A stretch of DNA of 15,783 nucleotides from Thiobacillus sp. (GCA_018780025.1 JADMKH010000020.1:1-15783); one strand, 5' to 3'. Shown: positions 7,089 to 15,045, numbered from the stretch's first letter. Translations and numbers: made by a program. The notes: generated from the sequence alone by a model not told the origin.

Positions 7089-7814
7089 ATGCGATCAGCA
7101 TCGAGTATTCGGGTGGGCGGTTTCGCCGTCCTCAACACCACATCGGCCGAACTGGCCGCCCAGCTGCTTGAACAACGGCAAGCAGGCAAACAGACGACAC
7201 TGTTTTTCGCGAATACCAATTTTGTCGTGCAGTGCCGCGACCTTCGCAGCCGGATGGCGGAAGAGGGTATTACCCTTGTCAACGATGGGGTCGGCGTGGA
7301 TATCGCAGCACGCCTGCTACGCGCTGAGCGCTTCCAGGAAAACCTGAACGGCACCGATTTCATACCCTTTCTGTTTCGCCAGTCGTCCGCGCCGCTCCGG
7401 GTGTTTATGGTGGGCGGCAAGCCGCGCGTGTTGCAGAAAGCCGCACAGTATGTGACGCAGCAGTTGGGCCAGGTGGTTGTGGGAAGTTGCGATGGCTATG
7501 CGGGCATCAGAGTCCATCCGCATCTTGTCGAGACGATCAATCAGGCGCAGGCGGATGTGGTGCTGGTGGCGCTGGGCAATCCGGTGCAGGAAAAGTGGAT
7601 ACTGGATCATCGCCGGGGCCTGAACGCCGGCATGCTGGCCGGGGTTGGCGCCCTGTTTGATTTCTGGGCCGGCGATAAGCCGCGCGCGCCGGTTTTTGTG
7701 CAAAAAATACGTCTGGAATGGTTCTATCGCCTGTGCCTCGAACCGCGCCGGCTGGCGCGCCGCTATACCGTGGATATTGTGAAATTTCTGCAGCACTGTT
7801 ACCGCTATCGCTAA
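7089..7814 (+). CDS. gumM: GumM-like glucosyltransferase (GT26, WecG/TagA/CpsF family)
   Basis: Predicted cytoplasmic, membrane-associated glycosyltransferase. GumM adds the second glucose in beta-1,4 linkage to Glc-PP-undecaprenol. The 241-residue protein carries the family blocks in order: FFANTNFVVQCRDLR (39-53), LVNDGVGVDIAARLL (63-77), NLNGTDFIP (85-93), FMVGGKP (106-112), CDGY (134-137), VALGNPVQEKWILDH (160-174), AGVGALFDFWAG (184-195) and LEWFYRLCLEPRRLARRY (209-226). The block containing NTNFVVQC and the C-terminal EWFYRL...EPRRL match GumM closely. Start choice: AGGAGG at 7075-7080 is only 2 nt from the ATG at 7083 but 8 nt from the in-frame ATG at 7089, so 7089 is preferred. It is the last gene of the gum-like cluster and converges on the amylosucrase gene. 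Confidence 0.93.
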   Translation: MRSASSIRVGGFAVLNTTSAELAAQLLEQRQAGKQTTLFFANTNFVVQCRDLRSRMAEEGITLVNDGVGVDIAARLLRAERFQENLNGTDFIPFLFRQSSAPLRVFMVGGKPRVLQKAAQYVTQQLGQVVVGSCDGYAGIRVHPHLVETINQAQADVVLVALGNPVQEKWILDHRRGLNAGMLAGVGALFDFWAGDKPRAPVFVQKIRLEWFYRLCLEPRRLARRYTVDIVKFLQHCYRYR

Positions 7815-7824
7815 CGATCCAATT

Positions 7825-7895
7825 GCGCTTTTATTCCCGCTTCATCCAGGCAGCCCACCGGGCCGAGCCAGGCGTGGTGCGGGAAATCAATGCGC
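7825..7895. terminator. Imperfect inverted repeat between convergent gumM and ams; possible bidirectional terminator
   Basis: The arms are GCGCTTTTATTCCCGC (7825-7840) and GCGGGAAATCAATGCGC (7879-7895). TCCCGC/GCGGGA and the outer GCGC/GCGC pair fully; the A/T-rich middle pairs only in part. The 38-nt loop has a further small CCC/GGG hairpin. It fills the gap between two convergent stop codons, where a shared terminator is expected, but there is no clear T-run after either arm, so it is not a canonical intrinsic terminator. Confidence 0.35.
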
Positions 7896-9848
7896 TCAGT
7901 CGGTAAGCCAATAAAAAGATCGCGCAGGCAGGACGACTTCATCATTTTTCGCCTCGATGTGCACACCCGTACAAAGGTCCTTCATGCTTTCCTGCAGAAA
8001 AAAACCGTGCAGCTTTAACGCGCCGATGGGAAGCGTTTGCGCCTCAACGTTGAAGTTGCCGATTATCAGCACTCGATTGCGGATGTTTCTAGGATCGGTT
8101 CGGAAAAAGACCAGCAGGTTGGGATTGGCCACCGTCAGCAATTGACGGTTATCGAAATCGGCGAACGCCATTGTTTCCTTGCGTAGCGCGATCAGTCTTT
8201 TGAGCGCGGTAAATATCCGGTGTTCCACGGTTCCGGTTTGATGGCGTTTTTTTGCCTTGTCCCAATCGAAGTGGGAACGATGTGTCCAGCGATTGTCGTC
8301 GCGCTTGCCGGGGTCTTCGAGGTATTCCCGGCTATTGAGCATGCCAACCGCATCGCCATAGTAGAGCAGGGGAATCCCGCCGAACGAGAGAATCATGCTG
8401 TGCAGCAGCAGGATGGTCTTGATCGCATTGTCGATGGCTGCTTCGTCCTGGCTTTCGAGCGCGTTCTCTAGTCCGACCAGTGAGGCGAGCGAGCCGGAGA
8501 TGCGGGCATCGCCCGTCTTGGGGTTTTCGCCAAACGGCAGGCCCCGGGCAGGTGAACCCGGGAATCTCCCGGTAAAGTAATCAATCAGAAAACGCCGGTG
8601 CTGAACCGGGTCATACCCGGCTAGATGGACATCGTTATCGTCGAAACCCAGGCCGATATCATCGTGGCAGCGCACATAATTGAGCCAGGTCGCCCGTTCC
8701 AGTTTGGTCGGCAGATTTTTGATCCCCAGATTGAGCAAAGCCGCATTCTTCGTCGCGACCGCATCCCAGAGCAGGGCCATGAAGGTGGCGTTGTAGGCAA
8801 TCTCGCATTCTTTGGCGTTGATCGCGTCCTCGCCAAAGTACTTGGCAATCTCACCCGGCGAAACGATGGCTTCAGCAATGAACAGCACGCCCGGCGCGGT
8901 CACCTGACAACAGTCTTTCATCAACTGCAACAGCAGGTGCGCCTCGCGTTCGTTCTGGCATGCGCTGCCCACTTTTTTCCACAGAAAAGCCACCGCATCC
9001 AGTCGCAGAATGTCGGCCCCCTTGTTCGCCCAGAATAAAATAATGTCGATCATTTCGATCAGCACTGCCGGGTTGCGATAGTTCAGGTCCCACTGGTAAT
9101 TGTGGAAAACCGTCATTACCCACTTGCCCATTTCCTCGTCCCAGGTAAAGTTTCCGGGTGCCGTGGCCGGAAAGATTTCCGGCATGGTCTCTTCGTAGAT
9201 GTCTGGAATCTCACGTTCGCTGAAGACGTAGTAATAATCCTGGTAGGTCTTTTCGCCTTTGCGCGCACGCTGTGCCCATTCGTGTTCGTTGGAGGTGTGG
9301 TTGACCACCACATCGAGCACCAGCAGCATGTCGCGTTTGCTCAGCGTGGACGCCAGCGCGGCCACATCGGCCGTCGTGCCGAACCGGGGATCGATCCTGC
9401 AGAAGTCGCGCACGGCATAGCCGCCGTCGCTGTTCTCAGGCGGGCAATCAAGCATGGGCATGATGTGCAGCATGTTCACGCCCAGCTCCTGCAGATAGGG
9501 CAAGTGGTCGCGCAAGCCCTTGAGGTCGCCGGCAAAGCGGTCGCAATACAGTGCCATACCGACCCATTTCTGGTTCAGAAACCAGTTGTAGTCGCGTTCA
9601 CGCGCCAGATCTGTTTTACGCAGATGCGGAACCCGCTCGATATACCGCTGCGCAAGGGTTTCGACCAGGCTGACCATTTGTTCCTTGAAATCTGGACGTT
9701 CTCCATACAGCAGATGGAACAGGGTATGGATGGCGTAAAAATTCGCCCCCAGACGAGTGTAGAAATGGCGCAGCCGGCTGCGCCCGATTTCTGGATTCAG
9801 CTTGTGCAGAACTTCATTCAGCAGCGCATGGGAAGCTTGTTCGTACAT
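7896..9848 (-). CDS. ams: Amylosucrase (GH13 sucrose glucosyltransferase)
   Basis: Uses sucrose as donor to build alpha-1,4-glucan and releases fructose; related sucrose hydrolases only cleave. The 650-residue length fits amylosucrase (about 630-650). GH13 blocks: HIMPMLDCP (128-136), LDVVVNHTSNEHEWA (178-192), ILRLDAVAFLWK (280-291) with nucleophile Asp284, LFIAEAIVSP (322-331) with acid/base Glu326, and NYVRCHDDIGLGF (390-402) with His395-Asp396. Spacing matches Neisseria polysaccharea amylosucrase (Asp286, Glu328, Asp393). The helical N-terminal domain typical of the family is present; no signal peptide is seen, so the enzyme is cytoplasmic. Start: the ATG at 9848 has AGAGG six nt upstream; the frame stays open a further 41 codons upstream but that stretch overlaps spp and looks non-coding. 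Third gene of the sucrose operon, so it probably acts on sucrose made inside the cell. Confidence 0.93.
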   Translation of the reverse strand: MYEQASHALLNEVLHKLNPEIGRSRLRHFYTRLGANFYAIHTLFHLLYGERPDFKEQMVSLVETLAQRYIERVPHLRKTDLARERDYNWFLNQKWVGMALYCDRFAGDLKGLRDHLPYLQELGVNMLHIMPMLDCPPENSDGGYAVRDFCRIDPRFGTTADVAALASTLSKRDMLLVLDVVVNHTSNEHEWAQRARKGEKTYQDYYYVFSEREIPDIYEETMPEIFPATAPGNFTWDEEMGKWVMTVFHNYQWDLNYRNPAVLIEMIDIILFWANKGADILRLDAVAFLWKKVGSACQNEREAHLLLQLMKDCCQVTAPGVLFIAEAIVSPGEIAKYFGEDAINAKECEIAYNATFMALLWDAVATKNAALLNLGIKNLPTKLERATWLNYVRCHDDIGLGFDDNDVHLAGYDPVQHRRFLIDYFTGRFPGSPARGLPFGENPKTGDARISGSLASLVGLENALESQDEAAIDNAIKTILLLHSMILSFGGIPLLYYGDAVGMLNSREYLEDPGKRDDNRWTHRSHFDWDKAKKRHQTGTVEHRIFTALKRLIALRKETMAFADFDNRQLLTVANPNLLVFFRTDPRNIRNRVLIIGNFNVEAQTLPIGALKLHGFFLQESMKDLCTGVHIEAKNDEVVLPARSFYWLTD

Positions 9849-9900
9849 GGTGGGCCTCTGTTTTGTCGGGTTGGCACAAGCCTGCGTCGAGTGGTATGGA

Positions 9901-10731
9901 TCAGGTCTGCTCACGTAGCCAGATATCGACTTCCGGTCGAAAATGCGCGACCCCCTCAAGGACACCGGCACTGTAGTTGCCGTTCATGCCAAGGTAGTCT
10001 CCCTGGGCAAGGTAAAGGGTGGCTTTGGGTGCGGTTTCAAGCGATGCTTTAACCCGGGCATCGGCATTGGCGACCAGAACCGCCGGAATATCACTGCACA
10101 GCACGTCGAGGTCATTGCCGCTGTCGCCTGCAAAAACGGTATCCTCCCGGGTGAAACCCTGCTGCTGCATGAGGAAGTGAATGGCATGCAGCTTGCTGGC
10201 ACTGGCCGGCAGGATGTCCAGCAATCCGACATGCGCCAGTTCGTCAATGCTCCAGATCAGATTCGTCCTGATGCCGGCTTGCCGCAGTTTCCCTTCCATC
10301 TCTCCCATCAATTGCCGGCTGTCGGTTTCGAGCGAAACGTAATAGCTGAGCTTGTGGCGATTCTGCTTTTCATTCTCCTGCAATCGCAGCGCCGGAAAAC
10401 TGCTCATCACGCGCTGGAGCATGTCATGGGACAAACCTCGCCAATCCCGTGCGATCTGCTTGTCCCATTGATTCCACTGACGCCATCCGCTCGAATCGAT
10501 CTGGTAAATGGTCGACCCAACATCCGCGATGGCGTAATCCGGTTGCGGCAGATCGTATTCCGCGATGGCCTGCTCGACGAGGGCACGGTGGCGGCCGCTG
10601 ACATAGGCCAGCGTAATGTCGTCGCACCGCAGCAAATGCCGGAATCGTTCCCTGGCTGCAGGGGATTCGGGCTGGGGACCATTCGGGATCAAGGTGCGGT
10701 CGAGGTCGGTGCACAGCAGCAGCGGCTTCAT
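9901..10731 (-). CDS. spp: Sucrose-6-phosphate phosphatase (HAD superfamily)
   Basis: Hydrolyses sucrose-6-phosphate to sucrose and phosphate in the cytoplasm, pulling the synthase reaction forward. The 276-residue protein has all HAD catalytic motifs: DLDRT (nucleophile Asp9, acid/base Asp11, Thr13), YVSGR (Ser45), Lys180 in the ASASKLHA block, and the Mg-binding GDSGND (202-207). The family layout of plant and cyanobacterial SPP is seen, with ADVGSTIY (70-76) and the cap containing HKLSYYV. Its ATG overlaps the synthase stop (ATGA), so translation is coupled and stoichiometric production of the two enzymes is likely. The complete active site contrasts with the degenerate HAD domain carried by the neighbouring synthase, which supports this being the working phosphatase. 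Confidence 0.93.
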   Translation of the reverse strand: MKPLLLCTDLDRTLIPNGPQPESPAARERFRHLLRCDDITLAYVSGRHRALVEQAIAEYDLPQPDYAIADVGSTIYQIDSSGWRQWNQWDKQIARDWRGLSHDMLQRVMSSFPALRLQENEKQNRHKLSYYVSLETDSRQLMGEMEGKLRQAGIRTNLIWSIDELAHVGLLDILPASASKLHAIHFLMQQQGFTREDTVFAGDSGNDLDVLCSDIPAVLVANADARVKASLETAPKATLYLAQGDYLGMNGNYSAGVLEGVAHFRPEVDIWLREQT

Positions 10732-12890
10732 GAAGCGGCGCCTTCATTCGCGTCCCCATAAAACCGGTAATGCGCCAGTGCTTCAAGAATGCCGGCCGCA
10801 TTCGATTGCTTCGAGAAATAGATATTTTCGACGTGGGCCAGCTCGAACAGCTCGGCAAAATGCCGGTTATCGACCACCGTTCCCAGGGTGTTGCCGCGCA
10901 GCATGTCGGCATCGTCACCGGTTACGCCGGCGACCAGCGTATTTTCCAGCGGGAAGCCCAGCTGGTCTGCACACCAGCGCAGGGCGAGCCCCTTGGACGC
11001 GCGAATCGGCAGCACGTCGAGGAATTGACCAAAGGAGAACACGCTATTGACCGTCTGCTCGTTGCGCAACAAGACATGCCGGATTTCCTGGACGTTGGCC
11101 ACCTTGGGGTCGATGTAATAGCTGATCTTGAACGTACTTTGAAAGCGTTTCGGTTGCATCTCAAGCCCCGGGATTTCCTTGAGAAGGTCGCGCACGGCCT
11201 GCGGGTTCCACAGATGGTTGATATGGCGCGCCCACTCGGTGTCCTGCGTCAGATTCGGCGCATAGTGGATCTCGGTTCCCTGGCTGGAAATCAATACGCC
11301 GGGCTCGGGGATGCTGTATTTGCGCAGGGTGTCGAGTGCATCGTCCAGGCGGCGTCCCGTTGCGATTCCGAAGATGGTCGACTTGCGATGCGCCTGTATG
11401 GTTTGTAGCAGCTGCGTCAACGATACACGGTCGCCGATCAGGTTGAGATCGAGGCTGGTGAAAATCGCCCGGTCGCGAAACACGCCCGGGCGTCGAATCA
11501 GCTTCATTCGGGCGATCGGCTCCGTCTTTTCCACTAATGGACGAATAACCGACAGATATTTTTCCACGTGCGCCTGCCACGAATAGTGACGTTGCACGCC
11601 TTTGATCCCGTTCCTGACCAAACGATGCCATTCCTGCTTTTCCGACAAGGTCTGGAGGATGATTTTCGCCATCGCTGCCTTATCCAGCGGATTGATCAGA
11701 TGGCCGTTCTGGCAGTTTTTGATGATATCGATGGGTCCGCCGTCCTCGGTCGCCACGATGGGCAGTCCGCAGGCGGCCGCCTCGATCAGCGTCAGGCCGA
11801 ATGGCTCGGTCAGCGCTGGATTGACGAACACACCACGGGAAATTGCCGCAAGTCGATAGAAGAGGGCCACCTCATCCGGCTTGTGATGCTTGGGGTACGC
11901 GACGTTGCCGTACAGATCGTATCGGTCGATGGCCAGCAGAATCTCGTTGAGGACGGTTTTCGACACGCTTTCCATGTCCAGGATGTCGTCGCGGTTGCCC
12001 GTCACGATCACCAGATTGGCAGCTTGTTGTAACTGAGGCGATTCGCCATAGGCCTCGATCAGGGTAACAAGGTTCTTTTTGGGGTCGGGGCGCGAGAGCG
12101 CAAGAATGATCGGCTTGCCGGGTTGCGTCAAAAACCGCTTGAGCGCATACGCGATATCACTGTCCTTTTCGTTTCCCCGTGGCGGAAAGAACATCTTCAT
12201 ATCCGTGCCGGGGGGAACCACCCGCATCCTCTCAGGCTGATAAAAGTCGTACAGGCCGTATTGCTGCTCGATCTCCTGCTGCGTGCTGGTAATGACGCGC
12301 TCGGCTACGCCCAGCGTCGTTTCTTCCGCTTCAATGCGGCGTGAGATGTTGTAGGCGCTCTCGATCTCGCTCCGCTTGATCCCGCTGGCCAGCAGTTGCT
12401 TGCGCTTGGTGCGTCCCAGTGAATGGCTGGTGTGGACGAGCGGAACACCCAGCTGGTGGGAAAGCTGCGCGCCGACATAACCGGCATCGGCGTAATGGCT
12501 ATGGATCACATCGGGCAGACGATCCTGACGCTTGAGGTAGGCCAGTGCGTTGTCGGAAAAGCTCTCCAGCGAATCCCACAACATCTCCTTGGGCAGATAT
12601 TTTTGTTCGCCGCACTCGATGCGCGCAATGCCCGCTTTTTCCGACAAAGCCTCAAACGGCTCGGCATAGTTGGCGTCAACCTGCTCGTCGATGATGCGCC
12701 GGGTCAGCAAAACCACTTTTTCGACATCGCTCCGTTCGCCCAGCGCCCGAGCCAGCTCCACGACATATTTGGTTTGTCCGCCGGTATCCGCATCGCGGCC
12801 CAGCTCAAGTTGCTGGCCGCGAATCAGGCCATGCACGCTGATCAAAACGATGTACAAAGGCTTTTTAGCTGCCGGAGCCTGTTTTTTCAT
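10728..12890 (-). CDS. sps: Sucrose-phosphate synthase (GT4) with an inactive HAD-like C-terminal domain
   Basis: Makes sucrose-6-phosphate from UDP-glucose and fructose-6-phosphate. Residues 1-455 form the GT4 synthase: SVHGLIRG (18-25), GRDADTGGQTKYVVELARAL (31-50), HSHYADAGYVG (130-140), HTSHSLGRTK (153-162), LSRPDPKKNL (265-274) and the donor motif EPFGLTLIE (362-370) with both Glu. Residues about 465-710 are a sucrose-phosphatase-like HAD domain. There the first motif reads TSLDLN: the nucleophile Asp is Ser479 and the Thr is Asn483, while the fourth reads GVTGDD instead of GDSGND. Lys633 is kept. Dephosphorylation by this domain is therefore unlikely, as reported for other SPS proteins with this fusion. 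Start: ATG 12890 with AAAGGG about 10 nt upstream. It is the first gene of sps-spp-ams. Products usually serve as compatible solute or carbon store. Confidence 0.94.
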   Translation of the reverse strand: MKKQAPAAKKPLYIVLISVHGLIRGQQLELGRDADTGGQTKYVVELARALGERSDVEKVVLLTRRIIDEQVDANYAEPFEALSEKAGIARIECGEQKYLPKEMLWDSLESFSDNALAYLKRQDRLPDVIHSHYADAGYVGAQLSHQLGVPLVHTSHSLGRTKRKQLLASGIKRSEIESAYNISRRIEAEETTLGVAERVITSTQQEIEQQYGLYDFYQPERMRVVPPGTDMKMFFPPRGNEKDSDIAYALKRFLTQPGKPIILALSRPDPKKNLVTLIEAYGESPQLQQAANLVIVTGNRDDILDMESVSKTVLNEILLAIDRYDLYGNVAYPKHHKPDEVALFYRLAAISRGVFVNPALTEPFGLTLIEAAACGLPIVATEDGGPIDIIKNCQNGHLINPLDKAAMAKIILQTLSEKQEWHRLVRNGIKGVQRHYSWQAHVEKYLSVIRPLVEKTEPIARMKLIRRPGVFRDRAIFTSLDLNLIGDRVSLTQLLQTIQAHRKSTIFGIATGRRLDDALDTLRKYSIPEPGVLISSQGTEIHYAPNLTQDTEWARHINHLWNPQAVRDLLKEIPGLEMQPKRFQSTFKISYYIDPKVANVQEIRHVLLRNEQTVNSVFSFGQFLDVLPIRASKGLALRWCADQLGFPLENTLVAGVTGDDADMLRGNTLGTVVDNRHFAELFELAHVENIYFSKQSNAAGILEALAHYRFYGDANEGAAS

Positions 12891-13141
12891 ACATCAGCAA
12901 CCCTTTGAATGGTTCATGGATATCTGCCTGGTCAGGCGCTACGCCGCTCATTTCGCAGACCGCTGCAGCAAAGGCGTTGGCCCGATCCGGCATGTTCACT
13001 ATAGGCCAGACGCATCGCGGCCCAGCATGAAAACCGGGGCAAGTCCATCGCCCATGCCAACTGGATCGATCCGCTTCACGATCTCAACGAATTGTGGCGC
13101 CAATGAATGGGGCTCGTCGAAAACCGGTTCGTGGGTTTTAT
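12891..13141. other. Intergenic gap between ggt and sps; probable sps promoter region
   Basis: 251 bp separating ggt from the sucrose operon, both on the - strand, so sps probably has its own promoter here. The best -10 candidate on the - strand is TATAGT (12998-13003 on the + strand reads actata), but the hexamer 17 bp before it (GCTGGG) is not a convincing -35. No strong intrinsic terminator for ggt is visible: AACCGGTT near 13122 is only a short palindrome. On the + strand a 33-codon open stretch (13005-13106) is listed separately. Confidence 0.3.
13005..13106 (+). pseudogene. Possible relic of a coding sequence (C-terminal fragment)
   Basis: A 33-codon stretch, directly after a TAG at 13002-13004 and ending in TGA at 13104-13106, translates to a protein-like sequence containing KSIAHANWIDPLHDLNELW. 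It has no ATG, GTG or TTG start near its beginning and no ribosome binding site, so it is not an intact gene. The composition (balanced charge, Trp twice, no low-complexity bias) looks more like the end of a real protein than random intergenic DNA. I do not recognise the family. It could equally be chance. Confidence 0.2.
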
Positions 13142-14962
13142 TTACAGTCGGCTATCCGGCAAGGCTAGCGCCGGTTTGACCCGTATCACCGCGCCCTCGC
13201 GACGCAGGTCCGCAGCACCGTTGTGCGTTCCAGTCGCAATATCCATGACAATTGCCTGCACCGACCCGATGGTTTGTCGACAGCCATCTGTCCCTGCCTC
13301 GCCCAAACCGGTATGCCCCTGGTTGCGCAAAGCGTTCTGCGTGGCGACGCTGAAACGCGGCTGCATGAAGCGCGCGCCGCCTTCGCAACTGACCGGACCC
13401 GTTGCGTGGGTGACGGACAGGCGCGGGGCGTCGATGGCCTGTTGCGGGGTCATGCCGTGGTCGATCAGGTTGAGGATGACGTTGAGCACGGAGTTGATGA
13501 TGGTTGCGCCGCCGGGCGAGCCGAAGGCGGCTACCGGTTTGCCATTTTTCATCAACAAGGTGGGCGCCATGCTGGAGCGGGGGCGCTTGGCGGCGGCGAC
13601 GTCGTTGGCGCCGGGGTTGCCTTCGGCTGCATCCGCCGATGGCATGAAGTTGAAATCGGTCAGCTCGTTGTTGAGCAGGAACCCGTAGCCGGGCACGGTG
13701 ATGCCCGAGCCCCAGGTGTTTTCAATGGTGCTGGTGTAGCTGACGATATTGCCCCAGCGGTCAACGATGGAAAAGTGGGTGGTATGGAGGCTTTCCCGAT
13801 GGGTGCGCGATGCGTGCGGCCGCGCGGCAAGGGACGTATCCCACGGCAGGGGATTGCCAGCCTGCGGCGTGAGCATGCGGTTGTCCGGATTGATCAGGGC
13901 GCTGCGGCTTGCCAGATAGCCGGGATGCAACAGTCCTGTTTGCGGCACCGGCACGGCGGCGGCGTCGCCGATCCACACCGCGCGATCGGCAAAGGCCAGA
14001 CGCATCGCCTCAATCATCACGTGCATTGTTTTCGGGCTGCCAAAGCCGTATCCCTGCGCAGCATTCCCAAGCGGAAAACGCTCGAGCAGTTTCAATATTT
14101 GAATCGTGGTGAGTCCGCCGGAGGAGGGCGGCGGCATGCCGGCCAGTGTCCAGCCACGGTAGTGCCCGATCAGCGGCTGACGAACCGCCACCTGATAGTG
14201 CGCCAGGTCGGACAATGTCATACGGCCTTGGCCTGCCGCGCCGATCTCATTACGCGTGCGTTGCTGGGCCTTGACGATTGCGTGTGCGATCGGGCCGCGA
14301 TAGAACGCATCGGGCCCCCTGGCCGCGATCAGCTTGAGGGTCTTGGCCAGATCGCGTTGCACCAGCCAGTCGCCTTCTGCCAGGGGCACACCGCCGGGCC
14401 GAAACGTCGCAGCGGTTTCGGGTTGCAGTTGCGTTCGCCCGCCATCGTGGGCGATGTCTTCCGCCATGAAATGGTTGACGCGAAAACCGCGCTCGGCCAG
14501 TTCGATGGCGGGCGCCATGGTTGCCGCCAGTTTCATCGTGCCCCAGCGCCGCAGCGCGGTGTCGACGCCACGCAGGGTGCCCGGCACGCCGACTGCCAGT
14601 CCACTGGTCGACGCCAATGGAAACGGCATCGCCAAACCCTCGGATGCAAACATGTCGGCGGTGGCGGCGGCGGGCGCCTGTTCGCGTGAGTCGACGATAA
14701 GCGTCTCGCCGGTTTTGGCCAGGTGAATCAGCATGAAGCCGCCGCCGCCAATGCCGGATGATTGCGGCTCGACCACGTTGAGTGCGAACTGCACCGCGGC
14801 GGCGGCATCAATGGCATTGCCACCCTGCGCCAGCGTGCGCGCGCCGGCCGCGGCCGCAGCAGGGTGGGACACGGCCACCACGCCGTCGGGCGCAGCGGCC
14901 AGAACGGAAGACGAAACCAGATAGAGGACAAGCCAGCGCAGGCTACGTAAACGAATGGACAT
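13142..14962 (-). CDS. ggt: Gamma-glutamyltransferase (glutathione hydrolase), periplasmic
   Basis: Cleaves the gamma-glutamyl bond of glutathione and related compounds, or transfers the glutamyl group to amino acids. The 606-residue precursor starts with a Sec signal peptide (Arg-rich n-region, hydrophobic core WLVLYLVSSSVLA, cleavage near residue 22-24), so it acts in the periplasm. It is an Ntn hydrolase that cuts itself before the catalytic Thr394 in HTTHFSIVD, giving large and small subunits. Other active-site residues fitting E. coli GGT are Arg93 in DSREQAP, Asp436 in NNELTDF, Ser463-Ser464 in RSSMAPT and Gly484-Gly485 in GSPGGATI. GIGGGGFM (71-78) and GMPPPSSGG (275-283) are also typical. 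The start at 14962 has no clear ribosome binding site (GACACCCC precedes it) but gives a complete signal peptide. It lies 83 bp after the NnrS gene on the same strand; no functional link is known to me. Confidence 0.96.
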   Translation of the reverse strand: MSIRLRSLRWLVLYLVSSSVLAAAPDGVVAVSHPAAAAAGARTLAQGGNAIDAAAAVQFALNVVEPQSSGIGGGGFMLIHLAKTGETLIVDSREQAPAAATADMFASEGLAMPFPLASTSGLAVGVPGTLRGVDTALRRWGTMKLAATMAPAIELAERGFRVNHFMAEDIAHDGGRTQLQPETAATFRPGGVPLAEGDWLVQRDLAKTLKLIAARGPDAFYRGPIAHAIVKAQQRTRNEIGAAGQGRMTLSDLAHYQVAVRQPLIGHYRGWTLAGMPPPSSGGLTTIQILKLLERFPLGNAAQGYGFGSPKTMHVMIEAMRLAFADRAVWIGDAAAVPVPQTGLLHPGYLASRSALINPDNRMLTPQAGNPLPWDTSLAARPHASRTHRESLHTTHFSIVDRWGNIVSYTSTIENTWGSGITVPGYGFLLNNELTDFNFMPSADAAEGNPGANDVAAAKRPRSSMAPTLLMKNGKPVAAFGSPGGATIINSVLNVILNLIDHGMTPQQAIDAPRLSVTHATGPVSCEGGARFMQPRFSVATQNALRNQGHTGLGEAGTDGCRQTIGSVQAIVMDIATGTHNGAADLRREGAVIRVKPALALPDSRL

Positions 14963-14973
14963 GGGGTGTCAGG

Positions 14974-15024
14974 CGCGAACGGTTAGGCATGAGACTCAAG
15001 CCTGCACCCGTTGTGCCGCTCGCG
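14974..15024. promoter_or_regulatory. Imperfect inverted repeat between nnrS and ggt
   Basis: CGCGAACGG (14974-14982) and CCGCTCGCG (15016-15024) are inverted copies with one mismatch. Inside them, GGT-TAGGC and GCCTGCACC can extend a stem (AGGC/GCCT). No T-run follows on the - strand, so it is not a standard terminator; it could be a weak attenuator, an operator or chance in G+C-rich DNA. Confidence 0.2.
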
Positions 15025-15045
15025 TCAATGCGCGGGCCGCGCCAA

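Noticed and set aside
9102..10761. Two long + strand open frames (316 and 272 codons) opposite ams and spp
   Set aside because: Both are mirror frames of well-supported genes on the - strand, with no ribosome binding site or recognisable motif.
13223..14689. Long open frame on the + strand (488 codons) opposite ggt
   Set aside because: It is the antisense shadow of ggt, which has a complete set of catalytic motifs and a signal peptide. The + strand product is rich in Arg, Gly and His, with no family features.
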